Numbered from the stretch's first letter, positions 1 to 7,755 are shown. The stretch: 15,516 nucleotides of DNA from Candidatus Falkowiibacteriota bacterium (GCA_016208065.1 JACQYU010000054.1:1-15516); one strand, 5' to 3'. Notes: generated by a model from the letters alone, not told the origin. Numbers and translations are program-made.

Positions 1-1353
1 GTCAGAATCAACCGCCCATCTTGAACCGATATCCGTGCGGTAAATCATATTCGGTATAATAATATTTCTTACCCGGCCGTAAACAAGATGCCGCGCGTCC
101 TCTACGGTCGTGGCGCTCGCGGTAATGACCAATAAACAGCCGGATACTCCGGCCACCCGCCAAATGCCATTATCATTTTTAACATCTTCAATATGCACGC
201 CTTCCAAATTATTATGATTCTTAAAAGCAATGGCCAAATCATGGTACAATTTTACGACATCAGACTCTTCATCTTTGGAAAAATATGATTCCACTAAAAT
301 TCTAACTCCGATTTGAAAGCCGCGCTTAATTTTTAATTCAAAATCTTCGCCTTTGGCCATTTTATACAGCCATTCGCCGGTTGGCGTTAAAATGCCTTCT
401 TGCTGAATCTGGATAGTCGGATAGCCGAAACGGGTGGTAAACTCAAGCGGATATATGCCCCGGCCGTTAACAATGCAGTTTATATCAACATAGCCGATAT
501 AACCGGACTCTTTTAAGGCCGGCAGCATTTTTTCCAGGGTGGCGCGGAATAAATTGTTAGGCGAGCTCCAATACATTAAGGTTCCCATCTCGCCGGCGAA
601 CGGCCCGATATTGCCCGGATAAATTCTTTTGTGCTCAAAATTCACGTTAATCGGATAAATAAAATCGTGGCCGTTAAAATAAGCGCCCACGGCAACCTCC
701 ACGCCGGTAATATATTTTTGGAGTAAAAATAACGGCGCTTTTTTCCGCCAAACATCTTTATTCTGCTCTAAAAGTTCCAGCAAATCCTTGCCGTCTTCTT
801 CCTGGCCTAAAAACAACAGCCCCTTTCCGCCCGAGGGCGTATTGCCGGAAGGCTTAAAAACGTAGCGCGAAGGATTATTTTTTATAAATTCAATCGCCGC
901 TTCATAATCATTAAACTGCCAGCTTGGCAAAGTATTAATGCCGTGGCTTTTCATCTCGGCCTGGCCGAATTCGCGGTCTATTTCCAATTTATCCGTATAA
1001 ATACTGCCGCCGATAACTAACTTTCCCTGCTTGCGCAATTTTTCAGCTATAGCGCCAAAACCGACATCGTCAAAAATAATTACATCAGCCCAGTCTTTAT
1101 AGTCTTCCCAAGAGCCAACCTTTTCCACAAAACCCTCATAAACATCAATATCGCTTTTAGCTTTAACGTAAGATTTAACTTGGTGCCCCTCTTTAACCAG
1201 GCTCCAGGCCAAGTCGCCGCTTAAGCTTTCGATTGAAATAAATAAAAAATTTTTCGGCTCAAAAATCGCCGGCGCGGCTTCATGGCCGTTTTCGCCGTTA
1301 TTCTTTTTAGAATTGCCGTTTTCGCCGTTAGCTAGCTTTTTATCGTTTGGCAT
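1..1353 (-). CDS. PurD-like ATP-grasp protein, 3' end cut by window edge
   Basis: The 451 codons visible resemble phosphoribosylamine-glycine ligase (PurD), the ATP-dependent enzyme that joins glycine to phosphoribosylamine in purine synthesis. Seen: an ATP-grasp glycine-rich loop at about residues 166-178 (FKPSGNTPSGGKG), a PurD-type block at 240-257 (EHKRIYPGNIGPFAGEMG) and a metal/ATP-site block at 303-312 (LEFTTRFGYP). The N-terminal 30 residues are low-complexity (NGENG twice). The following Rossmann-like segment reads FLFISIESLSGDLAW, without the GGREHA signature of true PurD, so the substrate may differ. No other purine gene is in the window. The reading frame is open to base 1, so the C terminus is missing. 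Start ATG at 1351-1353 lies about 50 nt below a consensus promoter; no Shine-Dalgarno motif is visible. The family call is good; the exact reaction is uncertain. Confidence 0.75.
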   Translation of the reverse strand, partial: MPNDKKLANGENGNSKKNNGENGHEAAPAIFEPKNFLFISIESLSGDLAWSLVKEGHQVKSYVKAKSDIDVYEGFVEKVGSWEDYKDWADVIIFDDVGFGAIAEKLRKQGKLVIGGSIYTDKLEIDREFGQAEMKSHGINTLPSWQFNDYEAAIEFIKNNPSRYVFKPSGNTPSGGKGLLFLGQEEDGKDLLELLEQNKDVWRKKAPLFLLQKYITGVEVAVGAYFNGHDFIYPINVNFEHKRIYPGNIGPFAGEMGTLMYWSSPNNLFRATLEKMLPALKESGYIGYVDINCIVNGRGIYPLEFTTRFGYPTIQIQQEGILTPTGEWLYKMAKGEDFELKIKRGFQIGVRILVESYFSKDEESDVVKLYHDLAIAFKNHNNLEGVHIEDVKNDNGIWRVAGVSGCLLVITASATTVEDARHLVYGRVRNIIIPNMIYRTDIGSRWAVDSD

Positions 1354-1410
1354 AAAAAATAATTTGACCGGCTGTTAAAAATTTTTATAAAAAATTTTCT
1401 TCCTGCTTTA

Positions 1411-1438
1411 ATTATATGCTGTTATAAAATAATGTCAA
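1411..1438 (-). promoter_or_regulatory. Consensus sigma-70-type promoter for the PurD-like gene
   Basis: On the minus strand a perfect -35 hexamer TTGACA (1438-1433) and a perfect -10 hexamer TATAAT (1416-1411) are separated by 16 bp. The predicted start site near 1404 gives a leader of about 50 nt before the ATG at 1353. The promoter sits directly behind the murJ stop codon, so the PurD-like gene is probably transcribed separately from murJ. Confidence 0.75.
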
Positions 1439-1447
1439 TAAAAAATT

Positions 1448-3091
1448 TTAAATCCCCCTCGCCTCTCCTTGATCCGGGGTTTCAATCTTTTTACCGCCGG
1501 TTAAGCGGCGCTTTAGAGAAGCCCAAAAATCAAACAATTCTTCGCTCTTTAAAACATAGCAAACCAAAAGATAAACCAAGACGCCGATTAAGCCGGCGGC
1601 CAGGCCTTGGGCCGCGATTTCCAAAAACCGATCCAGGTCAATTTTACTGCCAATCGCCAATTTCACGCCCTGGACCGCTAGGCCGCAGGCTAAAGCGGCT
1701 AAAGAAAATTTTACGGTTGAAATAAAAATTTTCAGCTCGTCAATTCTGCCGATTTCAAGGTTCAGCCAGGCCCAAAGCAATATTAAATTTACTATATTGC
1801 TTATGGAAAAAGCCAAAGCCAATCCGGCCACGCCCAGGCTCGCGGAAAGTTTAATTGAGAGAAAAATATTAATCAAAGCCGAGCCAAAACCGATAAAAAA
1901 AGGCGTTTTAGAATCATGGCGGGCGTAAAAAACGCGGATTAAAAGCGGAATTAAGGCTTGGGCGAAAAGCGATATGGCGAAAAATCCCAAAGTATCAATA
2001 GTTAAGAGCGTATCCTGCCAATCAAACTTTCCCGTGCCTAAAACAACCCTGATAATTTGCGCGCGCAAAGCCAAAAAAATAACGGTTGACGGAATAATAA
2101 AAAACAGTATCTGCCTGACTGTTAGAGATATGTCTTTAACTAAATTCTTTTTATCAAAAGCCGCGGCTGACAAAGCTGGAAAAGCGGCGATGGCGAAAGA
2201 GATGCCGAAAATTCCCACGGGAAAAGATTGCAAATTATTGGCAAAATTAAAAACCGCGAGCGACCCCGAGGCCATGGTTGAGGCGACAACGGTAATAACC
2301 AAAAGATTTAACTGCGAAATAGCCAAACTCATGGTTCGCGGCACCATCATCAGCCAAATTTTAATCACCCTGGGATTTTTAATTTCAAAATTGAATTTAT
2401 ATTTAAAACCGAGGCTGAATAAAGCCGGCAGCTGCACCGCCATATGGAGAACCGCGCCTAAGACTACGCCCCAAGCCAAACCATAAATTCCCCAAATAGG
2501 CACGAAATAGAGAGCGCCGATAATAATGCCGATATTATAAAATATCGGCGACATTGAATAGACAAAAAATCTTTTAAACGACTGCAAGATGCCGCCGAAA
2601 ACGCTGGAAATGCCTAAAAATATCGGCGACAAAAACATAATTCTTGATAAGCTTACGGTTAAGTCGATCTTTTCCTGATTAAAGCCGGGGGTAATTAAAC
2701 GCATAATCTGCGGGGAAAAAATCACGCCCAGACCGCATAAAACTAGGAGCCCTAAACCCAAAATATTTAAAATATTGCCGGCTAATCGCCAAGCCTCTTT
2801 ATAGTCATCTCCGAGCAATGACTTTATCTTTTCCAAAGGGCTTTTAATTAAAGAGGTAAAAATAGGAATAAAACCGGCTGACAAAGCGCCTAAAACCAAT
2901 AAATTAAAAATTAAATCGGGAATGCGGAAAGCGGCGTAATAAATATCCAACGTATCGCCGGCGCCGAATTGGCCGGCTAAGATGCGGTCGCGAAAAATCC
3001 CTAAAAACCGGCTAATTAAAGAAGAGCCGCCAATCAGCAAAGCGGCCGCCGTGATGCTATTTATTTGACCGTTAGAAAGTTTTTTTATCAT
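1448..3091 (-). CDS. murJ: Lipid II flippase MurJ (MviN)
   Basis: A 547-residue polytopic membrane protein of the MVF/MOP superfamily that flips lipid-linked peptidoglycan precursor across the cytoplasmic membrane. The N-terminal hallmark is present: SRFLGIFRDR (about 27-36), then an Asp in TLDIYYAA and an Arg in RIPDLIFN, matching the charged cavity residues essential in Escherichia coli MurJ. A further conserved Arg occurs in WLMMVPRTMSL, the transmembrane 8 region. About 14 hydrophobic segments follow one another; the length is slightly above the usual 510 or so, and the C terminus is a charged tail. The ATG at 3089-3091 begins MIKKLSNGQ; no Shine-Dalgarno motif precedes it. It lies 169 bp below ackA, across a repeat-filled gap. 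It implies that this cell makes its own peptidoglycan. Confidence 0.95.
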   Translation of the reverse strand: MIKKLSNGQINSITAAALLIGGSSLISRFLGIFRDRILAGQFGAGDTLDIYYAAFRIPDLIFNLLVLGALSAGFIPIFTSLIKSPLEKIKSLLGDDYKEAWRLAGNILNILGLGLLVLCGLGVIFSPQIMRLITPGFNQEKIDLTVSLSRIMFLSPIFLGISSVFGGILQSFKRFFVYSMSPIFYNIGIIIGALYFVPIWGIYGLAWGVVLGAVLHMAVQLPALFSLGFKYKFNFEIKNPRVIKIWLMMVPRTMSLAISQLNLLVITVVASTMASGSLAVFNFANNLQSFPVGIFGISFAIAAFPALSAAAFDKKNLVKDISLTVRQILFFIIPSTVIFLALRAQIIRVVLGTGKFDWQDTLLTIDTLGFFAISLFAQALIPLLIRVFYARHDSKTPFFIGFGSALINIFLSIKLSASLGVAGLALAFSISNIVNLILLWAWLNLEIGRIDELKIFISTVKFSLAALACGLAVQGVKLAIGSKIDLDRFLEIAAQGLAAGLIGVLVYLLVCYVLKSEELFDFWASLKRRLTGGKKIETPDQGEARGI

Positions 3092-3110
3092 AAATTAAAT
3101 AAAAATTCTA

Positions 3111-3268
3111 AATTCTAATATCTAAACTCTAAATAAATCCAAAATTATAAATTCAAATGTTCCAAACAAAATACCCTAGTATTTGTTTTGAATTTAGAAT
3201 TTGGAGCATTTGAATTTGTTTAGCCTGCCTGCCGGCAGGCAGGGATTTAGGATTTAGATATTAGAATT
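3111..3268. repeat. Long imperfect inverted repeat between ackA and murJ
   Basis: The outer arms are a perfect 16-bp inverted pair (3111-3126 and 3253-3268). A second inverted pair, 3149-3164 and 3202-3217, matches at 15 of 16 bases, and further partial pairing brings the arms together near 3171-3183. A 20-bp GC-rich palindrome (3224-3243) is inserted on one side. The right arm runs over the ackA stop codon and its last two sense codons (3261-3268). The gap between the genes is filled by this A/T-rich element; I see no gene in it. Degenerate elements of this style are common in Patescibacteria intergenic DNA (recollection, not tested). Confidence 0.8.
3224..3243. repeat. Perfect 20-bp palindrome, copy 1
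   Basis: The sequence CCTGCCTGCCGGCAGGCAGG is identical to its own reverse complement. The same 20-mer is found at 14638-14657, and a copy with one mismatch at 4324-4343. All three are intergenic and lie within larger inverted-repeat elements. It can form a strong cruciform or RNA hairpin. Confidence 0.95.
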
Positions 3269-4289
3269 TTATTAATTCTTTCACTTCCCTCGCAATCATC
3301 AGCTCCTCATTAGCCGCAATCGCCAGCATCGGCAATTTGCCCAAACATGTTATTTTTTTCATTACCCGATTGCGCGTCATTGGGTTGCCGGCGCCGACCG
3401 CCCCGGTAAAAACAATCGCCCGGGCCTTGCCTTCAAGCTCGGCCCAGTAAGCGCCGATATATTTTACTAAATGATTGATAGCTAAATCAAAAGCCAGATT
3501 AGCCTCAAGATTGCCGAGCGATACCATTTTTAAAAGCTCCTGAAAATCGCTAACGCCGGCTAAGCCTTTAATGCCGGATTGCTTATTTAATAAATCATAA
3601 ACCATAGCCAACTTTTCCTTATTTATTTCTCCGGGCATTTCTTCCAAAAGCTTAAAAATTATTCCCGGATCAATATCCCCGGCCCTGGTCATCATCACCA
3701 AGCCTTCCAAAGGAGTCAGGCCCATTGACGTATCAATCGGCCGGCCGTTTTTTATGGCGGTAATTGACCAGCCGCCGCCCAAATGGCAGATGATTAAATT
3801 AACTTTATTAATTTCCGTTTTAAGCAGTCCGGCGCTTTCCTCTAAATGAAAACCATAGCGATAGATTTTATATTTTTCGCTGATTTCTTTAGGCAAAGCG
3901 TAAAGCCTGGAAATTTCCGGCAAATCAGCATAAAAAGCCGTATCAAAAACCGCTACCTGCTTAATTCGCGGCAAATATTCCCTGGCCGCTTTAATGCCGG
4001 CTAAATTATAGGGGTTATGAAGCGGCGCCAAATTATTAAATTGCTCCAGCTCGGAAAAATTATTCTCATCAATCAAAAGCGGCTTAAAAAATTTATGGCC
4101 GCCATGCACTACGCGGTGCCCGACCGCGGTTAAATCTTGCAAGCCGCCGACGCCCCTTAGAACTTGCTTTAAAGCCGCCTGATGGTCGGAGACATTAACA
4201 ATATTGCCCTGCTTTATTTCCTCTTCATCATCGGCGAATAATTTATATTTAATCGAAGTTGATCCGGAATTTATAACTAGAATGGACAT
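3261..4289 (-). CDS. ackA: Acetate kinase, compact form
   Basis: Acetate kinase of the ASKHA superfamily: acetyl phosphate + ADP to acetate + ATP, the substrate-level ATP step of acetate fermentation. Seen: phosphate-binding NSGSTSIKY (7-15), GHRVVHGG (57-64), FDTAFY with the catalytic Asp at 116, YGFH with His148, CHLGGG with His169, TRAGDIDP with the catalytic Arg at 202, and NEELMIAR with Glu328. It is 342 residues, about 50 shorter than usual; shortening shows after GFH (family GFHGTSH is GFHLEES here) and before the C-terminal NEEL block. The nucleotide loop is GGG rather than the usual GNG. Butyrate kinase is less likely because TRAGDIDP is acetate-kinase-like. No phosphotransacetylase gene is in the window. 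The start has no Shine-Dalgarno motif. Confidence 0.9.
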   Translation of the reverse strand: MSILVINSGSTSIKYKLFADDEEEIKQGNIVNVSDHQAALKQVLRGVGGLQDLTAVGHRVVHGGHKFFKPLLIDENNFSELEQFNNLAPLHNPYNLAGIKAAREYLPRIKQVAVFDTAFYADLPEISRLYALPKEISEKYKIYRYGFHLEESAGLLKTEINKVNLIICHLGGGWSITAIKNGRPIDTSMGLTPLEGLVMMTRAGDIDPGIIFKLLEEMPGEINKEKLAMVYDLLNKQSGIKGLAGVSDFQELLKMVSLGNLEANLAFDLAINHLVKYIGAYWAELEGKARAIVFTGAVGAGNPMTRNRVMKKITCLGKLPMLAIAANEELMIAREVKELIKF

Positions 4290-4297
4290 AAAAACAT

Positions 4298-4394
4298 GTC
4301 ATGCCGGAGGGAGCGTCAGCAACCCTGCCTACCGGCAGGCAGGCGATAGCATCTCAAGATTCTATCGCTTCACTTCGTTACGCTCCAGAATGAC
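4298..4394. repeat. GTCAT...ATGAC-bounded palindromic repeat between gpmI and ackA
   Basis: A 97-bp element beginning GTCATGCCGGAGGGAGCG and ending CGCTCCAGAATGAC, so its ends are imperfect inverted repeats. Its interior holds the third palindrome copy and a short inverted pair, GCGATAG (4343-4349) with CTATCGC (4372-4378). It fills most of the 115-bp gap between the gpmI stop and the ackA start. Elements bounded by GTCATTC/GAATGAC are familiar intergenic repeats in many uncultivated bacteria (recollection). No protein-coding content is seen. Confidence 0.75.
4324..4343. repeat. 20-bp palindrome, copy 2 (one mismatch)
   Basis: CCTGCCTACCGGCAGGCAGG differs from the perfect palindrome at 3224-3243 and 14638-14657 by a single A at 4331. 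It lies inside the GTCAT-bounded element. Confidence 0.9.
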
Positions 4395-4404
4395 GATAAT
4401 TATT

Positions 4405-5994
4405 TTATATCAAGCTTCTCCCCGTCATCTCGCCTGGCTTAGCAATGCCCATTATTTTAAGTATGGTCGGCGCCACGTCGGACAACATGCCTTGGGGCTG
4501 GACCAGGCTTAAATCTCCGCCGGGCGCGTCAGGCAAAGACAAGCTTTTGCCCTCATATTCTTTGCCGATAATTAAAAACGGCACCGGGTTGGCCGAATGC
4601 TCTTTATCTATCGTGCCGGTCTGCATATTGAATAATTCCTCGGCATTGCCATGATCGGCCGTGATAAATAACATGCCGCCTTTGCCTAAAACCGAATTAA
4701 CAATTTTTCCCGCGCACCTATCAACCGTTTCAACCGCCTTAATCGTGGCGTTTAGATTGCCCGTATGGCCCACCATATCGGTATTGGCAAAATTTATTAA
4801 GATAAAATCATAACTATCTTCTTCAACCGCCTTAAGAACTTTATCGGTTATCTCTAGCGCCGACATCTCCGGCTTAAGATCATAGCTCGGCACGGCCGGA
4901 GAAGAAATTAATATTTGATCTTCGCCGCTAGACTTTGTTTCCCGTCCGCCGTTAAAAAAATAAGTTACGTGGGCGTATTTTTCGGTTTCCGCGATTCTTA
5001 GCTGCTTAAGGCCGGCTCCGGATAAAACCTCGCCTAAAGTATTTTTTAAAACTTCCGGCGGAAAAACTATTTCCACCGGCAAATTTTTTTCGTATTCGGC
5101 GAAAGTGACAAAAAGAATATTCAAATATTTTTCCCGCTTAAATTTTTCAAAGCCGGGCAAAACAAAAGCTTTGGTAAGCTCTCGCGCCCGATCGGGACGG
5201 TAATTAAAAAATATTACCGCGTCGCCGTCTTCAATTTTAGCAATCGGCTCGCCGCCCTTAGTTATAACCGTTGGCATAAACTCTTCGTCATATATTTTTT
5301 TCTTGTAGCTTTCTTCGATCGCTTTTTCAGCCGATTCATGCTTTTCACCCAAACCCCGGACCATAACCTCGTAAGATTTGGCCGTCCTGTCCCAATGATT
5401 ATCCCGATCCATGGCATAAAACCGCCCGTGAAGCGAAGCTATTTTTCCTTTAGTGCCGGCTAGGGACGCTTCTATTTCTTTAATAAAATTCAAACCGGAA
5501 TTAAAAGCCGTATCCCGGCCGTCCAAGATCGCGTGAATATAAAATTCATTAACTTTATTTTCCGCCATTAAAGCGATTAATGCTTGAAGATGCTCAATTG
5601 ATGAATGGACGCAGCCCGAAGAAACCAAGCCAAGCAAATGCAATTTTGAATTATTTTTTTTAACCTGCCCGATCGCCTTAAGCAAATTTTTATTTTTATA
5701 AAAACTGCGGTCAGCGATAGCTTTATTGATCCTTGGAAGATTTTGATAAAGAATTCTGCCCAGGCCTAAATTCAAATGGCCGACTTCGCTATTGCCCGAT
5801 TCTCCCCAAGGCAAACCGACGCCTTCGCCGGAAGCCATTAAAGCCATGGAAGGATATTTAGCTATATAGCTTTTTATATTAGGCGTATTGGCCTGGCTAA
5901 TGGCGTTGCCGGCATAAGGATTGGCTATGCCCCAGCCGTCAAGCACCATCAGCACTACCGGCTTAGGGCGCGAATTTTGTTTTTTATTTACCAT
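4405..5994 (-). CDS. gpmI: 2,3-bisphosphoglycerate-independent phosphoglycerate mutase
   Basis: Interconverts 3- and 2-phosphoglycerate using two metal ions and a phosphoserine intermediate (alkaline phosphatase superfamily). Numbered from the ATG at 5992-5994 it has 529 residues, near the family norm of about 510. Seen: metal Asp19 in VLDGWG, catalytic Ser69 in GNSEVGH, His130, the complete substrate loop HAILDGRDT (154-162), GRFYAMDRD, RPDRAR, EKYAHVTYFFNGG, the metal motifs NFANTDMVGHTGN and ITADHGNAEE, and EHSANPVPF. All active-site motifs are intact, so this is the likely working mutase. The frame stays open upstream to 6090, but that extension reads like translated A/T-rich intergenic repeat, so I use the internal ATG. 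It lies below a second, divergent mutase and above ackA. Confidence 0.95.
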   Translation of the reverse strand: MVNKKQNSRPKPVVLMVLDGWGIANPYAGNAISQANTPNIKSYIAKYPSMALMASGEGVGLPWGESGNSEVGHLNLGLGRILYQNLPRINKAIADRSFYKNKNLLKAIGQVKKNNSKLHLLGLVSSGCVHSSIEHLQALIALMAENKVNEFYIHAILDGRDTAFNSGLNFIKEIEASLAGTKGKIASLHGRFYAMDRDNHWDRTAKSYEVMVRGLGEKHESAEKAIEESYKKKIYDEEFMPTVITKGGEPIAKIEDGDAVIFFNYRPDRARELTKAFVLPGFEKFKREKYLNILFVTFAEYEKNLPVEIVFPPEVLKNTLGEVLSGAGLKQLRIAETEKYAHVTYFFNGGRETKSSGEDQILISSPAVPSYDLKPEMSALEITDKVLKAVEEDSYDFILINFANTDMVGHTGNLNATIKAVETVDRCAGKIVNSVLGKGGMLFITADHGNAEELFNMQTGTIDKEHSANPVPFLIIGKEYEGKSLSLPDAPGGDLSLVQPQGMLSDVAPTILKIMGIAKPGEMTGRSLI

Positions 5995-6207
5995 AATATA
6001 TAAAATGTAAAGTTTAAAATATCTAATTGTTTTAATTAAGCCCCAAGGCCCAAACACCAATGCCCAATAAAACTTTAAGCCCCAAACCATAATTTATTTT
6101 TTGGGATTTAATTCATTGGAATTTGGAGTTTATTACTAAATTTAATTAGCAACTAATAGTTTTACATTTTAAACTGTCATTTTGCATTTTGAGATTTTAT
6201 TTTTAAT
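5995..6207. repeat. Gene-free A/T-rich gap with inverted repeats
   Basis: This 213-bp gap between the two mutase genes has no credible gene. A 10-bp inverted pair (6002-6011 with 6161-6170) brackets runs built from TTTGGG/TTTGGAATTT-like words, the degenerate intergenic style also seen at 3111-3268. Part of it is open in the gpmI frame, which explains the spurious N-terminal extension of that gene. No clear promoter or terminator was recognised. Confidence 0.6.
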
Positions 6208-7755
6208 TTACTTTATAAGGCTCTGTCCGCTCATTTCTTTAGGTTTTTTTAAATTAAGCAGTTCCAGTATCGTCGGCGCGATATCGCTCAATGCTCCGTC
6301 GCTTTTTAATTTAACCTTATTTCTCATGTCCTTATTTACCAAAATAAAAGGCACCTGGTTTGTTGAATGTTCGGTATCTATTTCTCCGGTTTTTAAATTT
6401 ATCATTTCTTCAATATTGCCATGATCAGCGGTTACAATAACCGTGCCGCCGGCGCGCAAATAAGCTTCTATGATTTTCCCCAAATATTTATCAACTTCAT
6501 GGCAGCATTTTATGCCAACCGCCAAATTACCGGTATGGCCGATCATATCCGGCGCGGCAAAATTTAAAACCGTGAAATCATATTTTCTTTTAGCCAAATT
6601 ATTCAATATCTCTTTAGCCAAATCTCCGGAACTCATAGCCGGAGTAGCGTCATAAGATCTTACATTCGGCGAAGGTATTACTCGCCTGGCTTCTCCGGCG
6701 ACGGCTTGGGCGTAGCCGCCGTTAAAAAAATAAGTGACATGGGCGTATTTTTCCGTTTCCGCTATGTATAACTGCTTTAAATTTAAAAGCTGCATAGGCA
6801 GGGTTTGCTTTAAATCGCCGGAAGGAAAAGCCGTTATTATTCCCTCTAAATCAGGGCCGAAATCAGTCATGGCCACAAATAACAAATCTTTAAGGGATCT
6901 TTTTTTGCTAAAACAGGATGTCGCGTTAAGGCCGCAGAAATCTTTTTGCACAAAAACTTTGGCTAGTTGCCTGGCGCGGTCAGACCTTAAATTAAAAAAT
7001 ATGACGCTATCGCCATCAGCTATCCTCGGCAAAGGTTTGCCGTTTTTAGTAATTATATACGGCTCAATAAATTCATCGCTTTCTCCTCGGTTATAGCTTT
7101 CGGTAATCGCCGCCTGGGCGCTTACAGATTTTCTGCCAACGCCGTTAACTAAAGCGTCGTAAGATTTTTTAGTCCTATCCCAAGTTTTTTTTCTGTCCAT
7201 AGCGTAAAATCTTCCCACAACCGTAGCAATAGCCTCGCCGTTTTTAAAAGCTTTTTGAATATCAACTATTAATTTTAGCGAGGAGTAAACTTCTTTAACT
7301 TTACGTATTCGCAAAAATGACAATAAAGCCAAAAGATGGTCGGGATCGCTATGAGCGCTCATGCCATTGGAAATCATGCCCATAAGATGGATCCGGGATT
7401 TATTTTTTTCGGCATGCCTAACGGCCTCCACAAAACTGGCATTCTTAAAAAAAGTGCCGTCATTAATGCTCTTGGAAATTTTTACCGCGTCTTGCTCAAC
7501 CACGCGGCCGGCGCCGATATTCATATGGCCGGCTTCGCTATTGCCTGATTGCAAGGGGGGCAGTCCGACATGCTTGCCATGGGCGTAAATTTTCGCGCTT
7601 GGATAATTTTTAATCAAACTATCCATAACCGGAGTCTTTGACAAAGCAACAGCATTGCCCTTGCTCGCTTGAGCTATGCCCCAGCCATCCAAAATTACCA
7701 GAATCATGGGGGAAATATTTTTTTTCGGCTTATTTAATTTTTCTTGTTTAGGCAT
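6208..7755 (-). CDS. Second GpmI-family mutase, lacking the DGRD substrate loop
   Basis: A 515-residue alkaline-phosphatase-superfamily protein of the GpmI family. Metal and nucleophile motifs are present: Asp23 in ILDGWG, Ser73 in GNSEAGH, His135 in SAHSDPDH, GRFYAMDRK, RSDRARQL, EKYAHVTYFFNGG, NFAAPDMIGHTGN, VTADHGNIEE and EHSTNQVPF. However, the block equivalent to residues 153-165 of the neighbouring GpmI, which includes the DGRDT substrate-binding loop, is absent: the chain passes from KEVY (to 157) straight to SSLKLI. The gap is in frame and about 13 residues long. The protein differs widely from its neighbour (SEAGHMN against SEVGHLN; a longer middle part), so the pair are probably different subfamilies rather than a fresh duplication. 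It may be an inactive or altered mutase; an assembly deletion is also possible. The gene lies 112 bp below eno. Confidence 0.85.
   Translation of the reverse strand: MPKQEKLNKPKKNISPMILVILDGWGIAQASKGNAVALSKTPVMDSLIKNYPSAKIYAHGKHVGLPPLQSGNSEAGHMNIGAGRVVEQDAVKISKSINDGTFFKNASFVEAVRHAEKNKSRIHLMGMISNGMSAHSDPDHLLALLSFLRIRKVKEVYSSLKLIVDIQKAFKNGEAIATVVGRFYAMDRKKTWDRTKKSYDALVNGVGRKSVSAQAAITESYNRGESDEFIEPYIITKNGKPLPRIADGDSVIFFNLRSDRARQLAKVFVQKDFCGLNATSCFSKKRSLKDLLFVAMTDFGPDLEGIITAFPSGDLKQTLPMQLLNLKQLYIAETEKYAHVTYFFNGGYAQAVAGEARRVIPSPNVRSYDATPAMSSGDLAKEILNNLAKRKYDFTVLNFAAPDMIGHTGNLAVGIKCCHEVDKYLGKIIEAYLRAGGTVIVTADHGNIEEMINLKTGEIDTEHSTNQVPFILVNKDMRNKVKLKSDGALSDIAPTILELLNLKKPKEMSGQSLIK

Noticed and set aside
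1432..2486. Plus-strand frames opposite murJ (97 and 170 residues)
   Set aside because: They are antisense to a strongly conserved membrane protein gene, low in complexity and without recognisable motifs.
3111..4394. CRISPR array suggested by recurring palindromic words
   Set aside because: The copies are irregularly spaced, sit in different contexts, and no repeat-spacer periodicity or cas gene is present.
5995..6090. N-terminal extension of gpmI (32 residues from an ATG at 6090)
   Set aside because: The extension reads WALVFGPWG-like translated intergenic repeat, is not expected in the family, and the next ATG gives a normal N terminus.
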